Shown one piece after another: positions 27,172-36,853 of a stretch of DNA of 64,000 nt. A program made the translations under genes and the position numbers. Positions within the stretch are counted from its first letter, which is position 1; the number at the start of each line of letters is the position of its first letter. The stretch covers positions 33,621 to 97,620 of the forward strand of contig CALGJF010000067.1 of NCBI GenBank assembly GCA_937914945.1, given 5' to 3'. This stretch comes from an uncultured Bacteroidales bacterium. GTDB taxonomy: Bacteria; Bacteroidota; Bacteroidia; Bacteroidales; Bacteroidaceae. Below the pieces are notes generated by a model, which ran no database searches, was not told the DNA's origin, and saw only the letters and a program-made list of their open reading frames with translations.

Positions 27172-28812
27172 ATGACTATGAACAAAATCATCATCGCACT
27201 TGCAGTATTGCTATTCTCGGCAACCACAAAGGCGCAACAGGGCAGCGAACCAAGCCTTCTGCCCAAACCAAACAAAGTAACAATGGGATTGCAGAACTGT
27301 TTCTTCATGCTCAATCCGCAAACAAAAATTGTAAACAAATTAGAAGAGAAGGAAGCAAAGGCTGTAACGAAAGAGATCAACCGCCTTTCTCAAGAACTGC
27401 TTGGCAAAAATCTGAAAACGGCATCAAGCATAAAAGAGGAGAATAACATTATAATAAAAAAGAACAACAGCCTTGCCGCAGAGGGTTATATTTTGGAGAT
27501 AACCCCCGAGAACATCATAATTCAGGCAAAAAGCGCGGCAGGAGCATTCTATGCTTTGCAGACACTGAAACAGATTGTACCCGTACAGGCCTACGAAACC
27601 CCACTGAACCTTGAAACGGTAAATCTGCCTACAATGAAGATTGAAGACGCACCACACTTTGCATACCGCGGATTCATGCTCGACTGTTCACGCCACTTCT
27701 GGGATGTGGAGACGGTGAAAGAGGTCATCGACATTATGGCTATACACAAGATGAACCGTTTCCATTGGCACCTTACCGAGGATCAGGGCTGGCGCATAGA
27801 GATTAAGAAATACCCCCTGCTCACCGAAAAAGGCAGCCTGCGCGAACAGACAACCACGGGGCATAATGAGGGATTCGACGGGATACCCTATGGCGGATAC
27901 TACACACAGAAGGATATAAAGGAGATTGTAGAATATGCCGAGGAGCGTTTCATTACCATAATACCCGAGATTGAAATCCCCGGACACTCTCTCGGTGCGC
28001 TATGCGCATACCCATGGCTCGGTTGCCGTGGCGAAGAGGGCAACTACAAAACATGGTCGCTGTGGGGAGTGTCGCCACAGATAGTATGCGCCGGAAAAGA
28101 GAGCTCCTTCAAATTCTGGGAGGATGTTTTAAGCGAAGTCATCAAGCTGTTCCCGAGCGAATATATACACATAGGTGGCGACGAAGCACCCCGCGACGAG
28201 TGGAAGGTGTGCCCGCTATGCCAAAAGCGCATACAGGAGAATGGATTGAAAAACGAGGCCGAGCTGCAATCCTATGTAACACACCGCATAGAGGAGTACC
28301 TTAACAAGCATGGCCGCAAGCTCATCGGTTGGGACGAGATTCTGGAAGGCGGTGTGAGCCAGAGCGCTACAATTATGTCGTGGCGAGGCTCTTCGGGCGG
28401 TATTAAAGCGGCGCAAAAGGGCAACTATGCCATAATGACTCCTAACGACTTTTGCTACCTCGACTATTTCCAGACAAAGGACCGCAAAGACGAGCCCGAT
28501 GCCATAGGCGGCTATGTTCCTTTGAGCAAGACCTACTCGCTCAATCCCTATGACAAACTCACTGCCGAACAGCAGAAATACATCATGGGCGTGCAAGGCA
28601 ATCTGTGGTGCGAGTACATCCCCACCCCCATGCAACTGCAATATATGGCATTGCCCCGACTTGGTGCAATAGCAGAGGTTGGTTGGAGCAATCCCGCACC
28701 CGAGAGCAAGGATGCCAACGAATTCGTTGAACGAGCAAAGCACCTATCGCGCTACTACGCCGTATTCGGGTGGAACTTTGCAAAGCACTTCTACGAGGGA
28801 GTCGAGCAATAA
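27172..28812 (+). CDS. Beta-N-acetylhexosaminidase (GH20)
   Basis: The 546-aa protein has a signal peptide (residues ~1-22), an N-terminal GH20b-type alpha/beta domain to about 155, then the TIM barrel. The barrel shows YRGFMLDCSRHFW near 165, FHWHLTEDQGWR near 198, and the catalytic pair Asp337-Glu338 in HIGGDEAPRDEW, followed by the WDEILEGG motif. It removes terminal GlcNAc or GalNAc from glycans by substrate-assisted catalysis, probably in the periplasm. Two in-frame ATGs (27172 and 27178) are possible. It is transcribed alone. Released GlcNAc would feed the divergent ROK kinase. Confidence 0.95.
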   Translation: MTMNKIIIALAVLLFSATTKAQQGSEPSLLPKPNKVTMGLQNCFFMLNPQTKIVNKLEEKEAKAVTKEINRLSQELLGKNLKTASSIKEENNIIIKKNNSLAAEGYILEITPENIIIQAKSAAGAFYALQTLKQIVPVQAYETPLNLETVNLPTMKIEDAPHFAYRGFMLDCSRHFWDVETVKEVIDIMAIHKMNRFHWHLTEDQGWRIEIKKYPLLTEKGSLREQTTTGHNEGFDGIPYGGYYTQKDIKEIVEYAEERFITIIPEIEIPGHSLGALCAYPWLGCRGEEGNYKTWSLWGVSPQIVCAGKESSFKFWEDVLSEVIKLFPSEYIHIGGDEAPRDEWKVCPLCQKRIQENGLKNEAELQSYVTHRIEEYLNKHGRKLIGWDEILEGGVSQSATIMSWRGSSGGIKAAQKGNYAIMTPNDFCYLDYFQTKDRKDEPDAIGGYVPLSKTYSLNPYDKLTAEQQKYIMGVQGNLWCEYIPTPMQLQYMALPRLGAIAEVGWSNPAPESKDANEFVERAKHLSRYYAVFGWNFAKHFYEGVEQ

Positions 28813-28817
28813 CAAAT

Positions 28818-28853
28818 AACAAGAACGAGAGCCCGCAGGCTCTCGTTCTTGTT
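28818..28853 (+). terminator. Terminator after the GH20 gene
   Basis: A perfect 16-bp stem pairs 28818-28833 with 28838-28853 around a 4-base loop. Confidence 0.8.
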
Positions 28854-28909
28854 TATATCACAGCTGTTTTGGCTATTATATGCAGGTACAAGATTTTATA
28901 CAATCATCT

Positions 28910-29242
28910 TTATTTCTCACTGTCGAGTAATTTGCGACGCTTGACAGAGGCCTTTGCATTGACTTCATTTACAGCCCTTATACGGCGGCTGAACATTTTA
29001 TAAGCAGCCTCATCGCTCTCATCGGGACTTCTATACTTTTCGGCCTCTTCGGGATACTCCTCATTTAATTCCTTTATTTCATTCCTCATCTGTTTCATTA
29101 TAGCCGTAACCTCCTTTGCCGATGAAGCAGCCTCTACCTGTTCCTTGGCATCCTTGCAGATTTCTTCATAATTCTCAATATAGGAGTTGCCACAGGAAGA
29201 GATGAAGCAGGCGGCAACAATCATCACAAAAAACTTTTTCAT
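28910..29242 (-). CDS. Small hypothetical lipoprotein, 110 aa
   Basis: The protein starts with a lipoprotein signal ending ISSC at Cys17. The mature part is short, highly charged (Glu/Lys-rich) and predicted helical, with no recognised domain. It sits convergent to the GH20 gene and divergent from the large sialidase gene. No function can be proposed. Confidence 0.75.
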   Translation of the reverse strand: MKKFFVMIVAACFISSCGNSYIENYEEICKDAKEQVEAASSAKEVTAIMKQMRNEIKELNEEYPEEAEKYRSPDESDEAAYKMFSRRIRAVNEVNAKASVKRRKLLDSEK

Positions 29243-29387
29243 ATATTTATATCTTATCGGTTTGTTATAAAAAAGAAATTATCGCAACAAATATATTCAT
29301 TTTTTTGTTCGTGCATTGCTTTTTATTTCACAAATAGATTTTTTCACTTAAAAAATATTAAATTATATAATTGAAAGAATTATTATA

Positions 29388-29395
29388 TATATTTG
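29388..29395 (+). promoter_or_regulatory. -7 promoter box for the esterase-sialidase gene
   Basis: TATATTTG lies 115 bases before the start codon, leaving a leader of about 100 bases. The surrounding gap 29243-29509 is very AT-rich and shows no other element. Confidence 0.5.
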
Positions 29396-29509
29396 CAAAA
29401 AATTGAATCGTATTTTGGGGTAGTTTGCTTTTATGGGCAATATATACAACAAACAATATGGTTCAATCATGTAAACGAATATAACTAACCTTATTTTTAA
29501 CTTTACACA

Positions 29510-32500
29510 ATGAAAAAACTTTTTACTCTGTTAACCTGTTCATTGTTAATGGCAATGACTGCTTTTGCAGATGGGCCGTTCCGCAATCACAGGTACGACG
29601 CATTCAAAGTTCTGCCCGTAAACTCGGAGCAGATAGTGTTTATTGGTAATAGTATTACCAACATGCACGAATGGTGGGAGGCTTTTGGCAGCAACCACAA
29701 TATAATTAACCGCGGAGTTTCGGGTGCAATAAGCGACGAAGCCCTTGCCAACATCGAAGCAATCGCAGCAGGAAAGCCCAAGAAGGTGTTTGTAATGCTC
29801 GGTACCAACGACCTTGGCACAGCCGGTATAAACACCACCGAACATGTAGTGAGCCGCATCGGGCTGCTGATAGACCGATTCAAGAAATGCTCACCCGCGA
29901 CCGAGGTTTATATCCAGAGCATACTACCCAGCAAAAGCGGTATACGCACACTCGAGATTGAGCAGGCAACAAACAGCGCACTACAAGCACTGTGCGCCGA
30001 AAAAGGGGTAACCTACATCGACCTTTGGGACGACCTTTACAGTGTGTGCCAAAATAACACTCACACTCTTGACGGCCTGCACCTGAAAGCGTCGGGCTAT
30101 GCCGTGTGGTGTAAAAAGATTGCCTCATACGTGGGCAGCGATTGCATCTACCCCGACGACTGCGCCACCGCACAGAATGCCGGCGGGCAGGGAGGCTCAT
30201 ACGGCATGCGCAACACAGTATTCAGCATGCTGCCCGTGAACGAGGGGGATATCCTCATGATAGGCGACGAGATGATTCATGGCGGTGAGTGGCACGAGCT
30301 GCTTAAAAGCAACAAGGTAAAGAGCCGCGGAACAGCATGGGGATATCCCGGTCCCTCGCTCGACCAGACACTTGCCGAGATTCCTTTGATTCTCAACAAC
30401 AGAAGCGGCAGTTGCAAGCCCTCTCACATATTCCTGTACGCCGGAGTAGGTGATGTAAACGGTTCCACAGAACTTGCCACACTCACAGCAAAATATCAAA
30501 GCGTAGTAAACAAAATTACCGAGCTTGCCCCCGACGCCAAATTGCACATAATGAGCTTGCAGCCCATTAACACAGCAGCCACAAACACAGGGCGCGTTAT
30601 TCCCTTCAACGAGAGCATAAAAGCCATAGCCGATGCCGCCGAGAGCGACAATATCGAATATCTTGACATATACACAGACTTTGCAACCAACAATGTGGCA
30701 AACACCGCTTACTTCAGTGGCAATTACCTCTATGGTAAAGGCTATGTAAAGGTGGCACAAAAGGTTGCAGCAGCCATTAACGATGCCGCAATTACAGCTC
30801 TCACCGATGCAGAGGCCGATGCGGCATACACCACATTTACACAGCGCACCGCTCTTGGTACAGCCATTGTGGATGCAGCACTCCTTCCCGAAGGCGATGG
30901 CACAGGCGAATACTCTGCAACAGCATTGGCAACAGTGAAAAGCAAGATCGATGCTGCATACACCTTGCTTGCAAGCAACAGCAGCAGCGCCGACGCAATG
31001 ACAACAGCCGCAAACGAAATAAGCACTGCCACAGCCGAAATCAAGGCAAATATCAACATGCCGCAATTGAGTACCGATGACAACGAAGTGTGGTATCAGC
31101 TATACACTCCCAACCGTGGCAGCCGTTACCTCACATCGCAGGGCGTGGGCAGCAACACCATAGGTAAAGAGGCCAACAACTATGCCCGCAGCATGTGGAA
31201 ATTCACCGAGCGCGCCGATGGCAAATGGAATATCATTAACCGCCAGGACAATTCGTACCTGAACCCTGCGGCTGCATTTGACACAGCTATCTCCACAAGC
31301 GAAACAGAGCCCGCCGCAGGCTGGCAGTTGAGCTATGCAAACACCACCGGACTATATATAATAAGCAGCGGTACCGTGCAGCTGAACCAGACACAGGAGG
31401 CACTTGGCTGGAAGATATACAACTGGAGTTCAGGCAACAGCGGACAGGACCGCGGCGATGCCGGTTGCCAATATAAGATAGACATTGTAACAGGCGAACC
31501 CGACGTTGAAACCATCGTACCCAACCAACTCGAAACAACAAGCGAGATTGTAAACGGCTGGTACAAGATTGTTGCCATTGAGGGCAGCACCGGCGACATG
31601 AACAATGCCATCACCGCAGGTAAGAACTACATAAGCAACGCCACTGCCGAATACAAGCAGAACGCAAGCAACTACTACCCTCTTAAATATGCAGCCTACA
31701 ACGAGAACAACCCCGTTGTATCATACGTACACATCACAAAGAGTGGTAACAGTTTTTATCTGACATCGCTTAACGGCCACAAGGTAAACGAAAACTTTAC
31801 AGCATCGCGCACCGAGCCCGGAACAAAAACCGCTATCAGCGGTAGCAATGGTGTATTCACGGTGGGTAAATCATCGGCATACAACAGTGGTGGTGCCGAG
31901 CAGCCCTACGTTGGTAAATACAGCAATTCAACCACCAAGTACAACATATTCAAGCTATCCGACGAGGAGAAGAGCAGATATACAGTTTACAGCGTAACCA
32001 TCAGTGGCGCAGAGAACGCAAGCGAGATTGGCAACGATGTAAAAGTTACATGCAACAACGCAGCCGTAAAAGGCCTTGCAAGCGTATATAACGGTGGTTA
32101 TTACTTTGTGCCCACCGGTACAACAATATCGGCAAGCGACTTCACCGCCACCGAGGTTGAGGGCAAAACTGCATACTTTGAGATTGGCAACGGCACAATA
32201 ACACTCACCTACATGACAGGTACATACGCCGAGGTAAGTGCTAAAATAGACGAGGCAAAAGCCGTATTGGAGAATACCACAGCCGGTACCGACCCCGCAT
32301 GCTTCACCACAGAGGCACGTGCAACCCTGCAAACTGCCATAGATGCTGCCGAGGCATTCAACGCCACAAGCAACAAGAGCAGCGAGGAGATTTCAGCCGC
32401 AGTAAACGCACTTACCACCGCAGTGAACACATACTATGCAACACGCAACGATGTGAAGTACTCAACCGAGGGTAACGAAACTTGGTATTACATAGTATCG

Positions 32501-34588
32501 GCATCGAACCTTGCATATTGCCAGGGACTTGCCATAAAGAGCCGTACCGATGCACCCCTTACCTACGCAGCAAAGAAACTTGACCCCACAATGGTTTGGT
32601 GTTTCGAAAAAGACAGCAACGGCAAAGTGGCCATACGCAACTATGCAGGTGGCTACATGTCGAAGATTCAGGACAAGAACAACAGCGCGGCCGGCATGGT
32701 TGATAATGCGGCACACAACTACACCATCACACGCTGGACAGGCAGCTCTGTGGGAGACCGCGGATACACCATTAAATCAGATGCAAGCGGCAATCCCATA
32801 CATGCACAGCAGGATAACACTGTTATTGTAACATGGGCTGCCGGCGACAACAATGCATCGCTATGGGGCCTGCATGAGCTAACTCCTGCCGAGATTGAAT
32901 CGCAGATAACCATCACCGGTAGCACCGTGGAACAGGCCCTTGTAAATACCGGTATAGGCAACACCGATGTAGCCTTGCTGCGCGCACGTTTCACAGCCGA
33001 AGGCCTTAACGGCAGCAAAAATGCCGAGGGCGTAAAGGGTAGCTTTAATTCACCTTATGTAAAAAGCGTAAAAATATATAGCGTAGCCGACCAATTTGAG
33101 TACAGGGCAGGCAAGGAGAACGCCACCTTGCTTGGCACAGCTACACCCGCTGAGGATGGCAGTTTCAACGTGCAATTTACCAGCCCCATTGCACTCACAA
33201 CAGGCACAAGCAACTACTTGTGGGTTGTTGCCGACATCAGCGAAAACGCTGTGGAGGGCAGTATTATAGATGCCGAAATAACATCATACATTGTGGGTGG
33301 CGAGGAGATTGCCGAAAAGAACGGCAACCCCGAGCACTCAACCACCATTTTCCTATCGGCAAGCACTGTAGAATATCTCAATACACACGGCTCGCGCTAC
33401 TACCGCATACCCGCACTCACAACAGCAGTAAATGGTTGGTTGGTAGCGGTAACAGATAAACGATTCGGCTCAAACGGCGACCTTCCCAACAACATAGATG
33501 TAGTGGCACGCGTGAGCAAGGATAATGGAAAAACATGGAGCGACCCGGTAACGATTGCGGGAACTGCGGAGCTTGGTGGCAATTACGGCCATGGCGACCC
33601 TGCGATTGTAACCGATGTTGAAACAGGCGATATCTTTGTACTTGTATGTTCAAAAGAGGGATTCTTCTATGGCACTCCCACAAGCCCGCAGTTGATTAAG
33701 GTTATTGCCAGCCGCGACAATGGAGAGACATGGGAGACGCCCGTAGATATCACCAACCAACTTTACGGTGAGGGATGCAGCGACAACGAGCGCAGCACAA
33801 TACACTCACTCTTCCCCAGCTCGGGCTCGTTCATGCAAACCAAAGACGGTACACTTATGTGCGTGGCTCCTACCCGCCCCACAGCCAACACATCGCACGG
33901 CACATTCCAAGCACGCATAATCAGTTCTACCGACCATGGAGCAACATGGACATTGAGCAACAACTATGCCATGCTCGATGCCGACGAGTCAAAGATTGTG
34001 GAACTCGACAACGGCAACCTCCTTGTATCGTCGCGTCATGCATGGAACCGCTACTACGCAGTATCAGACGATAACGGAGAGAGCTGGAGCAGCCGTTCTA
34101 CATGGAGCGACCTCTATGAGCCCGGTTGCAACGGCGATATGATACGCCTTACATCTATGAGCGCAGGCAGCGACAAAAACCGCTTGTTGCACTCTATCCC
34201 CAACGCAAGTTCTCGCAAGAATGTAACAGTATTCCTCAGTACCGACGAGGGAGAGAGCTGGCCCACAAAGAAAAGCATCTGCCCCAAGGGCTCGGCATAC
34301 TCATCGCTCACCGTGCTACCCGACGGAACTATCGGTTGCTACTATGAGGAAGATGGTTTGGAGGGTGGCTATCAGATGCGTTACATACGTTTCTCACTAT
34401 CTTGGCTCACCGATGGTGCCGACAGCATCACTGCCGAGGATGTTACAACAGGCATAGACAACATACAGGAGAGCATCGTTCCGCAAATAAACGATAACAA
34501 TATATACGACCTGCAAGGACGCAAGGTTAATAACCCGCTCAAAGGTTGCATATACATACAGAACGGACATAAATTTATCATAAGATAA
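29510..34588 (+). CDS. Giant secreted chimera: SGNH esterase, degenerate SGNH domain, FIVAR and trefoil modules, GH33 sialidase
   Basis: The 1692-aa protein has a signal peptide (1-20). SGNH hydrolase domain 1 (~25-205) keeps Ser48 in GNSIT, GTND near 100, and Asp188/His191 in DGLH. A second SGNH-like domain (~230-425) has Glu254 in place of Ser, GVGD for GxND and S..Y for D..H, so it looks inactive. Next come a FIVAR-like helical module (~430-515), a trefoil-like module (~523-660), a second FIVAR (~903-980), another trefoil (~983-1125) and a BNR-associated domain (~1140-1280). The GH33 propeller (~1290-1635) has YYRIP near 1300, five Asp boxes and CYYEEDG near 1610. A sorting-like tail (YDLQGRKVNNPLKG) ends the protein. 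It may remove O-acetyl groups and sialic acid together at the cell surface. Confidence 0.9.
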   Translation: MKKLFTLLTCSLLMAMTAFADGPFRNHRYDAFKVLPVNSEQIVFIGNSITNMHEWWEAFGSNHNIINRGVSGAISDEALANIEAIAAGKPKKVFVMLGTNDLGTAGINTTEHVVSRIGLLIDRFKKCSPATEVYIQSILPSKSGIRTLEIEQATNSALQALCAEKGVTYIDLWDDLYSVCQNNTHTLDGLHLKASGYAVWCKKIASYVGSDCIYPDDCATAQNAGGQGGSYGMRNTVFSMLPVNEGDILMIGDEMIHGGEWHELLKSNKVKSRGTAWGYPGPSLDQTLAEIPLILNNRSGSCKPSHIFLYAGVGDVNGSTELATLTAKYQSVVNKITELAPDAKLHIMSLQPINTAATNTGRVIPFNESIKAIADAAESDNIEYLDIYTDFATNNVANTAYFSGNYLYGKGYVKVAQKVAAAINDAAITALTDAEADAAYTTFTQRTALGTAIVDAALLPEGDGTGEYSATALATVKSKIDAAYTLLASNSSSADAMTTAANEISTATAEIKANINMPQLSTDDNEVWYQLYTPNRGSRYLTSQGVGSNTIGKEANNYARSMWKFTERADGKWNIINRQDNSYLNPAAAFDTAISTSETEPAAGWQLSYANTTGLYIISSGTVQLNQTQEALGWKIYNWSSGNSGQDRGDAGCQYKIDIVTGEPDVETIVPNQLETTSEIVNGWYKIVAIEGSTGDMNNAITAGKNYISNATAEYKQNASNYYPLKYAAYNENNPVVSYVHITKSGNSFYLTSLNGHKVNENFTASRTEPGTKTAISGSNGVFTVGKSSAYNSGGAEQPYVGKYSNSTTKYNIFKLSDEEKSRYTVYSVTISGAENASEIGNDVKVTCNNAAVKGLASVYNGGYYFVPTGTTISASDFTATEVEGKTAYFEIGNGTITLTYMTGTYAEVSAKIDEAKAVLENTTAGTDPACFTTEARATLQTAIDAAEAFNATSNKSSEEISAAVNALTTAVNTYYATRNDVKYSTEGNETWYYIVSASNLAYCQGLAIKSRTDAPLTYAAKKLDPTMVWCFEKDSNGKVAIRNYAGGYMSKIQDKNNSAAGMVDNAAHNYTITRWTGSSVGDRGYTIKSDASGNPIHAQQDNTVIVTWAAGDNNASLWGLHELTPAEIESQITITGSTVEQALVNTGIGNTDVALLRARFTAEGLNGSKNAEGVKGSFNSPYVKSVKIYSVADQFEYRAGKENATLLGTATPAEDGSFNVQFTSPIALTTGTSNYLWVVADISENAVEGSIIDAEITSYIVGGEEIAEKNGNPEHSTTIFLSASTVEYLNTHGSRYYRIPALTTAVNGWLVAVTDKRFGSNGDLPNNIDVVARVSKDNGKTWSDPVTIAGTAELGGNYGHGDPAIVTDVETGDIFVLVCSKEGFFYGTPTSPQLIKVIASRDNGETWETPVDITNQLYGEGCSDNERSTIHSLFPSSGSFMQTKDGTLMCVAPTRPTANTSHGTFQARIISSTDHGATWTLSNNYAMLDADESKIVELDNGNLLVSSRHAWNRYYAVSDDNGESWSSRSTWSDLYEPGCNGDMIRLTSMSAGSDKNRLLHSIPNASSRKNVTVFLSTDEGESWPTKKSICPKGSAYSSLTVLPDGTIGCYYEEDGLEGGYQMRYIRFSLSWLTDGADSITAEDVTTGIDNIQESIVPQINDNNIYDLQGRKVNNPLKGCIYIQNGHKFIIR

Positions 34589-34610
34589 GAAGTTCATCAA
34601 CAAATTAAGT

Positions 34611-34648
34611 GCCGGGGATTGTAAAAACAGATCCCCGGCGTTTTTTTC
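34611..34648 (+). terminator. Terminator after the esterase-sialidase gene
   Basis: A 9-bp GC-rich stem pairs 34611-34619 with 34631-34639, followed by a run of seven T. It also shows that the next gene cannot start as early as 34609. Confidence 0.85.
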
Positions 34649-34663
34649 TTTATGCAATAATAT

Positions 34664-34671
34664 TATCTTCG
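34664..34671 (+). promoter_or_regulatory. -7 promoter box for the double esterase
   Basis: TATCTTCG lies 21 bases before the chosen start at 34693 and after the previous terminator. Confidence 0.6.
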
Positions 34672-34692
34672 CAAAAACAATACAACAAAACA

Positions 34693-36774
34693 ATGAAACG
34701 TACACTGCTACTTACGCTGCTGCTTGTAACCATGTTTGCAGGCAGCGCACAAGAGAAGATAAAGGTTGCCTGCATTGGGAACAGTGTAACATTTGGCTAC
34801 GGGCACAGCAACCCCGCAGAGACATCGTACCCCACACAGCTGGGCAGACTGCTGGGCGAGAGATACTTGGTGGGCAACTTCGGTAAATCGGGTGCCACAC
34901 TGCTCAACAAGGGACATCGCCCCTACACCAAACAGCCCGAGTACAAGGCAGCGCTCGATTTTGCCCCCGACCTTGCGATAATACACCTGGGGCTAAACGA
35001 CACCGACCCGCGCAATTGGCCCAACTACCGCGACGAGTTTATCCCCGACTATTTGACACTCATCGACACCCTGCGCAGCATAAATCCCGATGTAAAAATA
35101 TGGGTATGCCGCATGACACCCATATTCCATTGGCACAAACGATTCAAAAGCGGTACACGCGATTGGTATGCACAGATACAGGAGGCCATAGATGAGGTTG
35201 CCGACCTTGCCGATGTACCCCTTATCGACCTGCAAGAACAGCTGTACCACCGCCCCGACCTCATGCCCGATGCCCTGCACCCCGACGAGCATGGTGCTTC
35301 ATTTATTGCCAAAAGGGTTTATTCGGCAATAACAGGAGATTTTGGCAGCCTATCGCTACCGACAATATACAGCAACAACATGGTTATTCAACGCGGTGTG
35401 CCATTTACCCTGCAGGGCACAGCCGATGCGGGCAAGAAAGTTACCGCCCGCATAGGCCGACAGAAAGTAAAAACCACAGTTGCCGATAATGGCAAGTGGA
35501 AAATAACATTCAAGCCCATGAGTGCCGATGGCAAGACACACACCCTTACCGTGGAGTGCGAGAAGGAGAAGATTGAGCTTAAAAACATAGTCGTGGGCGA
35601 GGTATGGCTATGTTCGGGGCAATCGAATATGGCGTTCATGATAAAAGAGAGTTCTCATGCCGAGGCCAGCCTCAAAGAGTGCGATAACAAGAATGTGCGT
35701 CTCTACAACATGAAACCACGTGTAATAACCGACAATGTGGAATGGCCGGTTGAGGAGCTTGAACAGCTGAACGAGCACAACTATTACCTGCCCACCAAAT
35801 GGCAAGAAAGCAGCAAAGAGAGTGTTAAAGAATTCTCGGCTGTGGCATATCACTTCGGTGCCATGCTGGCCGACTCGTTGGGGGTACCCGTAGGCCTTAT
35901 ATGTAATGCCATTGGCGGCGCACCTGCCGAGGCTTTCATAGCTCGCAACACCCTTGAATGGCATCCCCAACTGTTGGATATTCTCTACGATTGGAGAAAT
36001 AACGACATGATACAGGATTGGTGTCGCGGGCGGGCATCGCAAAACATCAAAAAGAGTGGCAACCACCTGCAACGCCATCCCTACGAACCGGCCTATCTAT
36101 ACGAAACAGGCATCACACCCATAGCATCGTACCCCATAAAGGGATCTATCTGGTATCAGGGAGAATCCAACGCGCACAATGTGGAACTGCACGAGGCAAT
36201 ATTCCCCACCCTCGTCGATTGCTGGCGCAAAACATGGGGAAACGATAGCATGCCGTTCTACTTTGTGCAGCTATCGAGCATAGAACGCCCCACATGGCCG
36301 CACTTCCGCGACTCGCAACGCCGCCTGGCAGGCAGCATAGCCTTTTGTGATTTTGCAGTGTCGAGCGACAAGGGCGACCGTTACGATGTTCATCCCAAGA
36401 ACAAACAGCCTGTGGGTGAACGCTTGGCAAGGCTGGCCCTGCATAACACATACGGCATGAAACATATTACCCCCTCCGGCCCCGCAATTGAGAAGGCAGA
36501 GAGAAAAGGTAACAGCATAATACTCACATTCTCCAATGCCTGTGGGCTTGCAAGCAGCGATGGCAAGCCACTGCGCACATTCGAGATTGCCGGCGACAAA
36601 GGAGGATTTATCCCTGCCGAGAAGGTGGAGATAATGGGCAACAAAATACGCATAAGGAACTGCGATATTGCCGTACCTTACCGCGCCCGTTACGGATGGC
36701 AACCATTCACAACTGCCAACCTTGTAAACAGCGAGGGGTTGCCCGCAAGTACATTTGAAATAGCGGTAGAGTAA
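34693..36774 (+). CDS. Secreted double esterase: SGNH domain plus sialate O-acetylesterase domain
   Basis: The 693-aa protein has a signal peptide (MKRTLLLTLLLVTMFAGSAQ). The first SGNH/GDSL hydrolase has IGNSVTFGYG near 29, HLGLNDTDP near 100 and DALHPDEHG near 195. The second domain is of the SASA type, with GEVWLCSGQSNMAF near 305, GSIWYQGESNA near 480 and YDVHPKNKQPVGERLA late. SASA enzymes remove O-acetyl groups that block sialidases. The start follows the upstream terminator and a -7 box. Position directly behind the sialidase chimera supports a role in sialoglycan use. The first domain could act on another ester. Confidence 0.9.
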   Translation: MKRTLLLTLLLVTMFAGSAQEKIKVACIGNSVTFGYGHSNPAETSYPTQLGRLLGERYLVGNFGKSGATLLNKGHRPYTKQPEYKAALDFAPDLAIIHLGLNDTDPRNWPNYRDEFIPDYLTLIDTLRSINPDVKIWVCRMTPIFHWHKRFKSGTRDWYAQIQEAIDEVADLADVPLIDLQEQLYHRPDLMPDALHPDEHGASFIAKRVYSAITGDFGSLSLPTIYSNNMVIQRGVPFTLQGTADAGKKVTARIGRQKVKTTVADNGKWKITFKPMSADGKTHTLTVECEKEKIELKNIVVGEVWLCSGQSNMAFMIKESSHAEASLKECDNKNVRLYNMKPRVITDNVEWPVEELEQLNEHNYYLPTKWQESSKESVKEFSAVAYHFGAMLADSLGVPVGLICNAIGGAPAEAFIARNTLEWHPQLLDILYDWRNNDMIQDWCRGRASQNIKKSGNHLQRHPYEPAYLYETGITPIASYPIKGSIWYQGESNAHNVELHEAIFPTLVDCWRKTWGNDSMPFYFVQLSSIERPTWPHFRDSQRRLAGSIAFCDFAVSSDKGDRYDVHPKNKQPVGERLARLALHNTYGMKHITPSGPAIEKAERKGNSIILTFSNACGLASSDGKPLRTFEIAGDKGGFIPAEKVEIMGNKIRIRNCDIAVPYRARYGWQPFTTANLVNSEGLPASTFEIAVE

Positions 36775-36788
36775 CCAAGTATATACTC

Positions 36789-36840
36789 ATACAATAAAAT
36801 TAGGGGATGCACCGTTGTGCAGCCCCTAATTTTATTGTAT
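36789..36840. terminator. Bidirectional terminator between the esterase and kbl
   Basis: A long stem (36789-36812 with 36817-36840; 22 pairs and a 2-base internal mismatch) lies between two convergent genes. Confidence 0.85.
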
Positions 36841-36853
36841 ATAAGTACCTTGT

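Noticed and set aside
30197..31066. 289-residue minus-strand frame opposite the esterase-sialidase chimera
   Set aside because: Very Cys/Val/Gly-rich antisense product of repeated Ala/Thr codons; no family resemblance.
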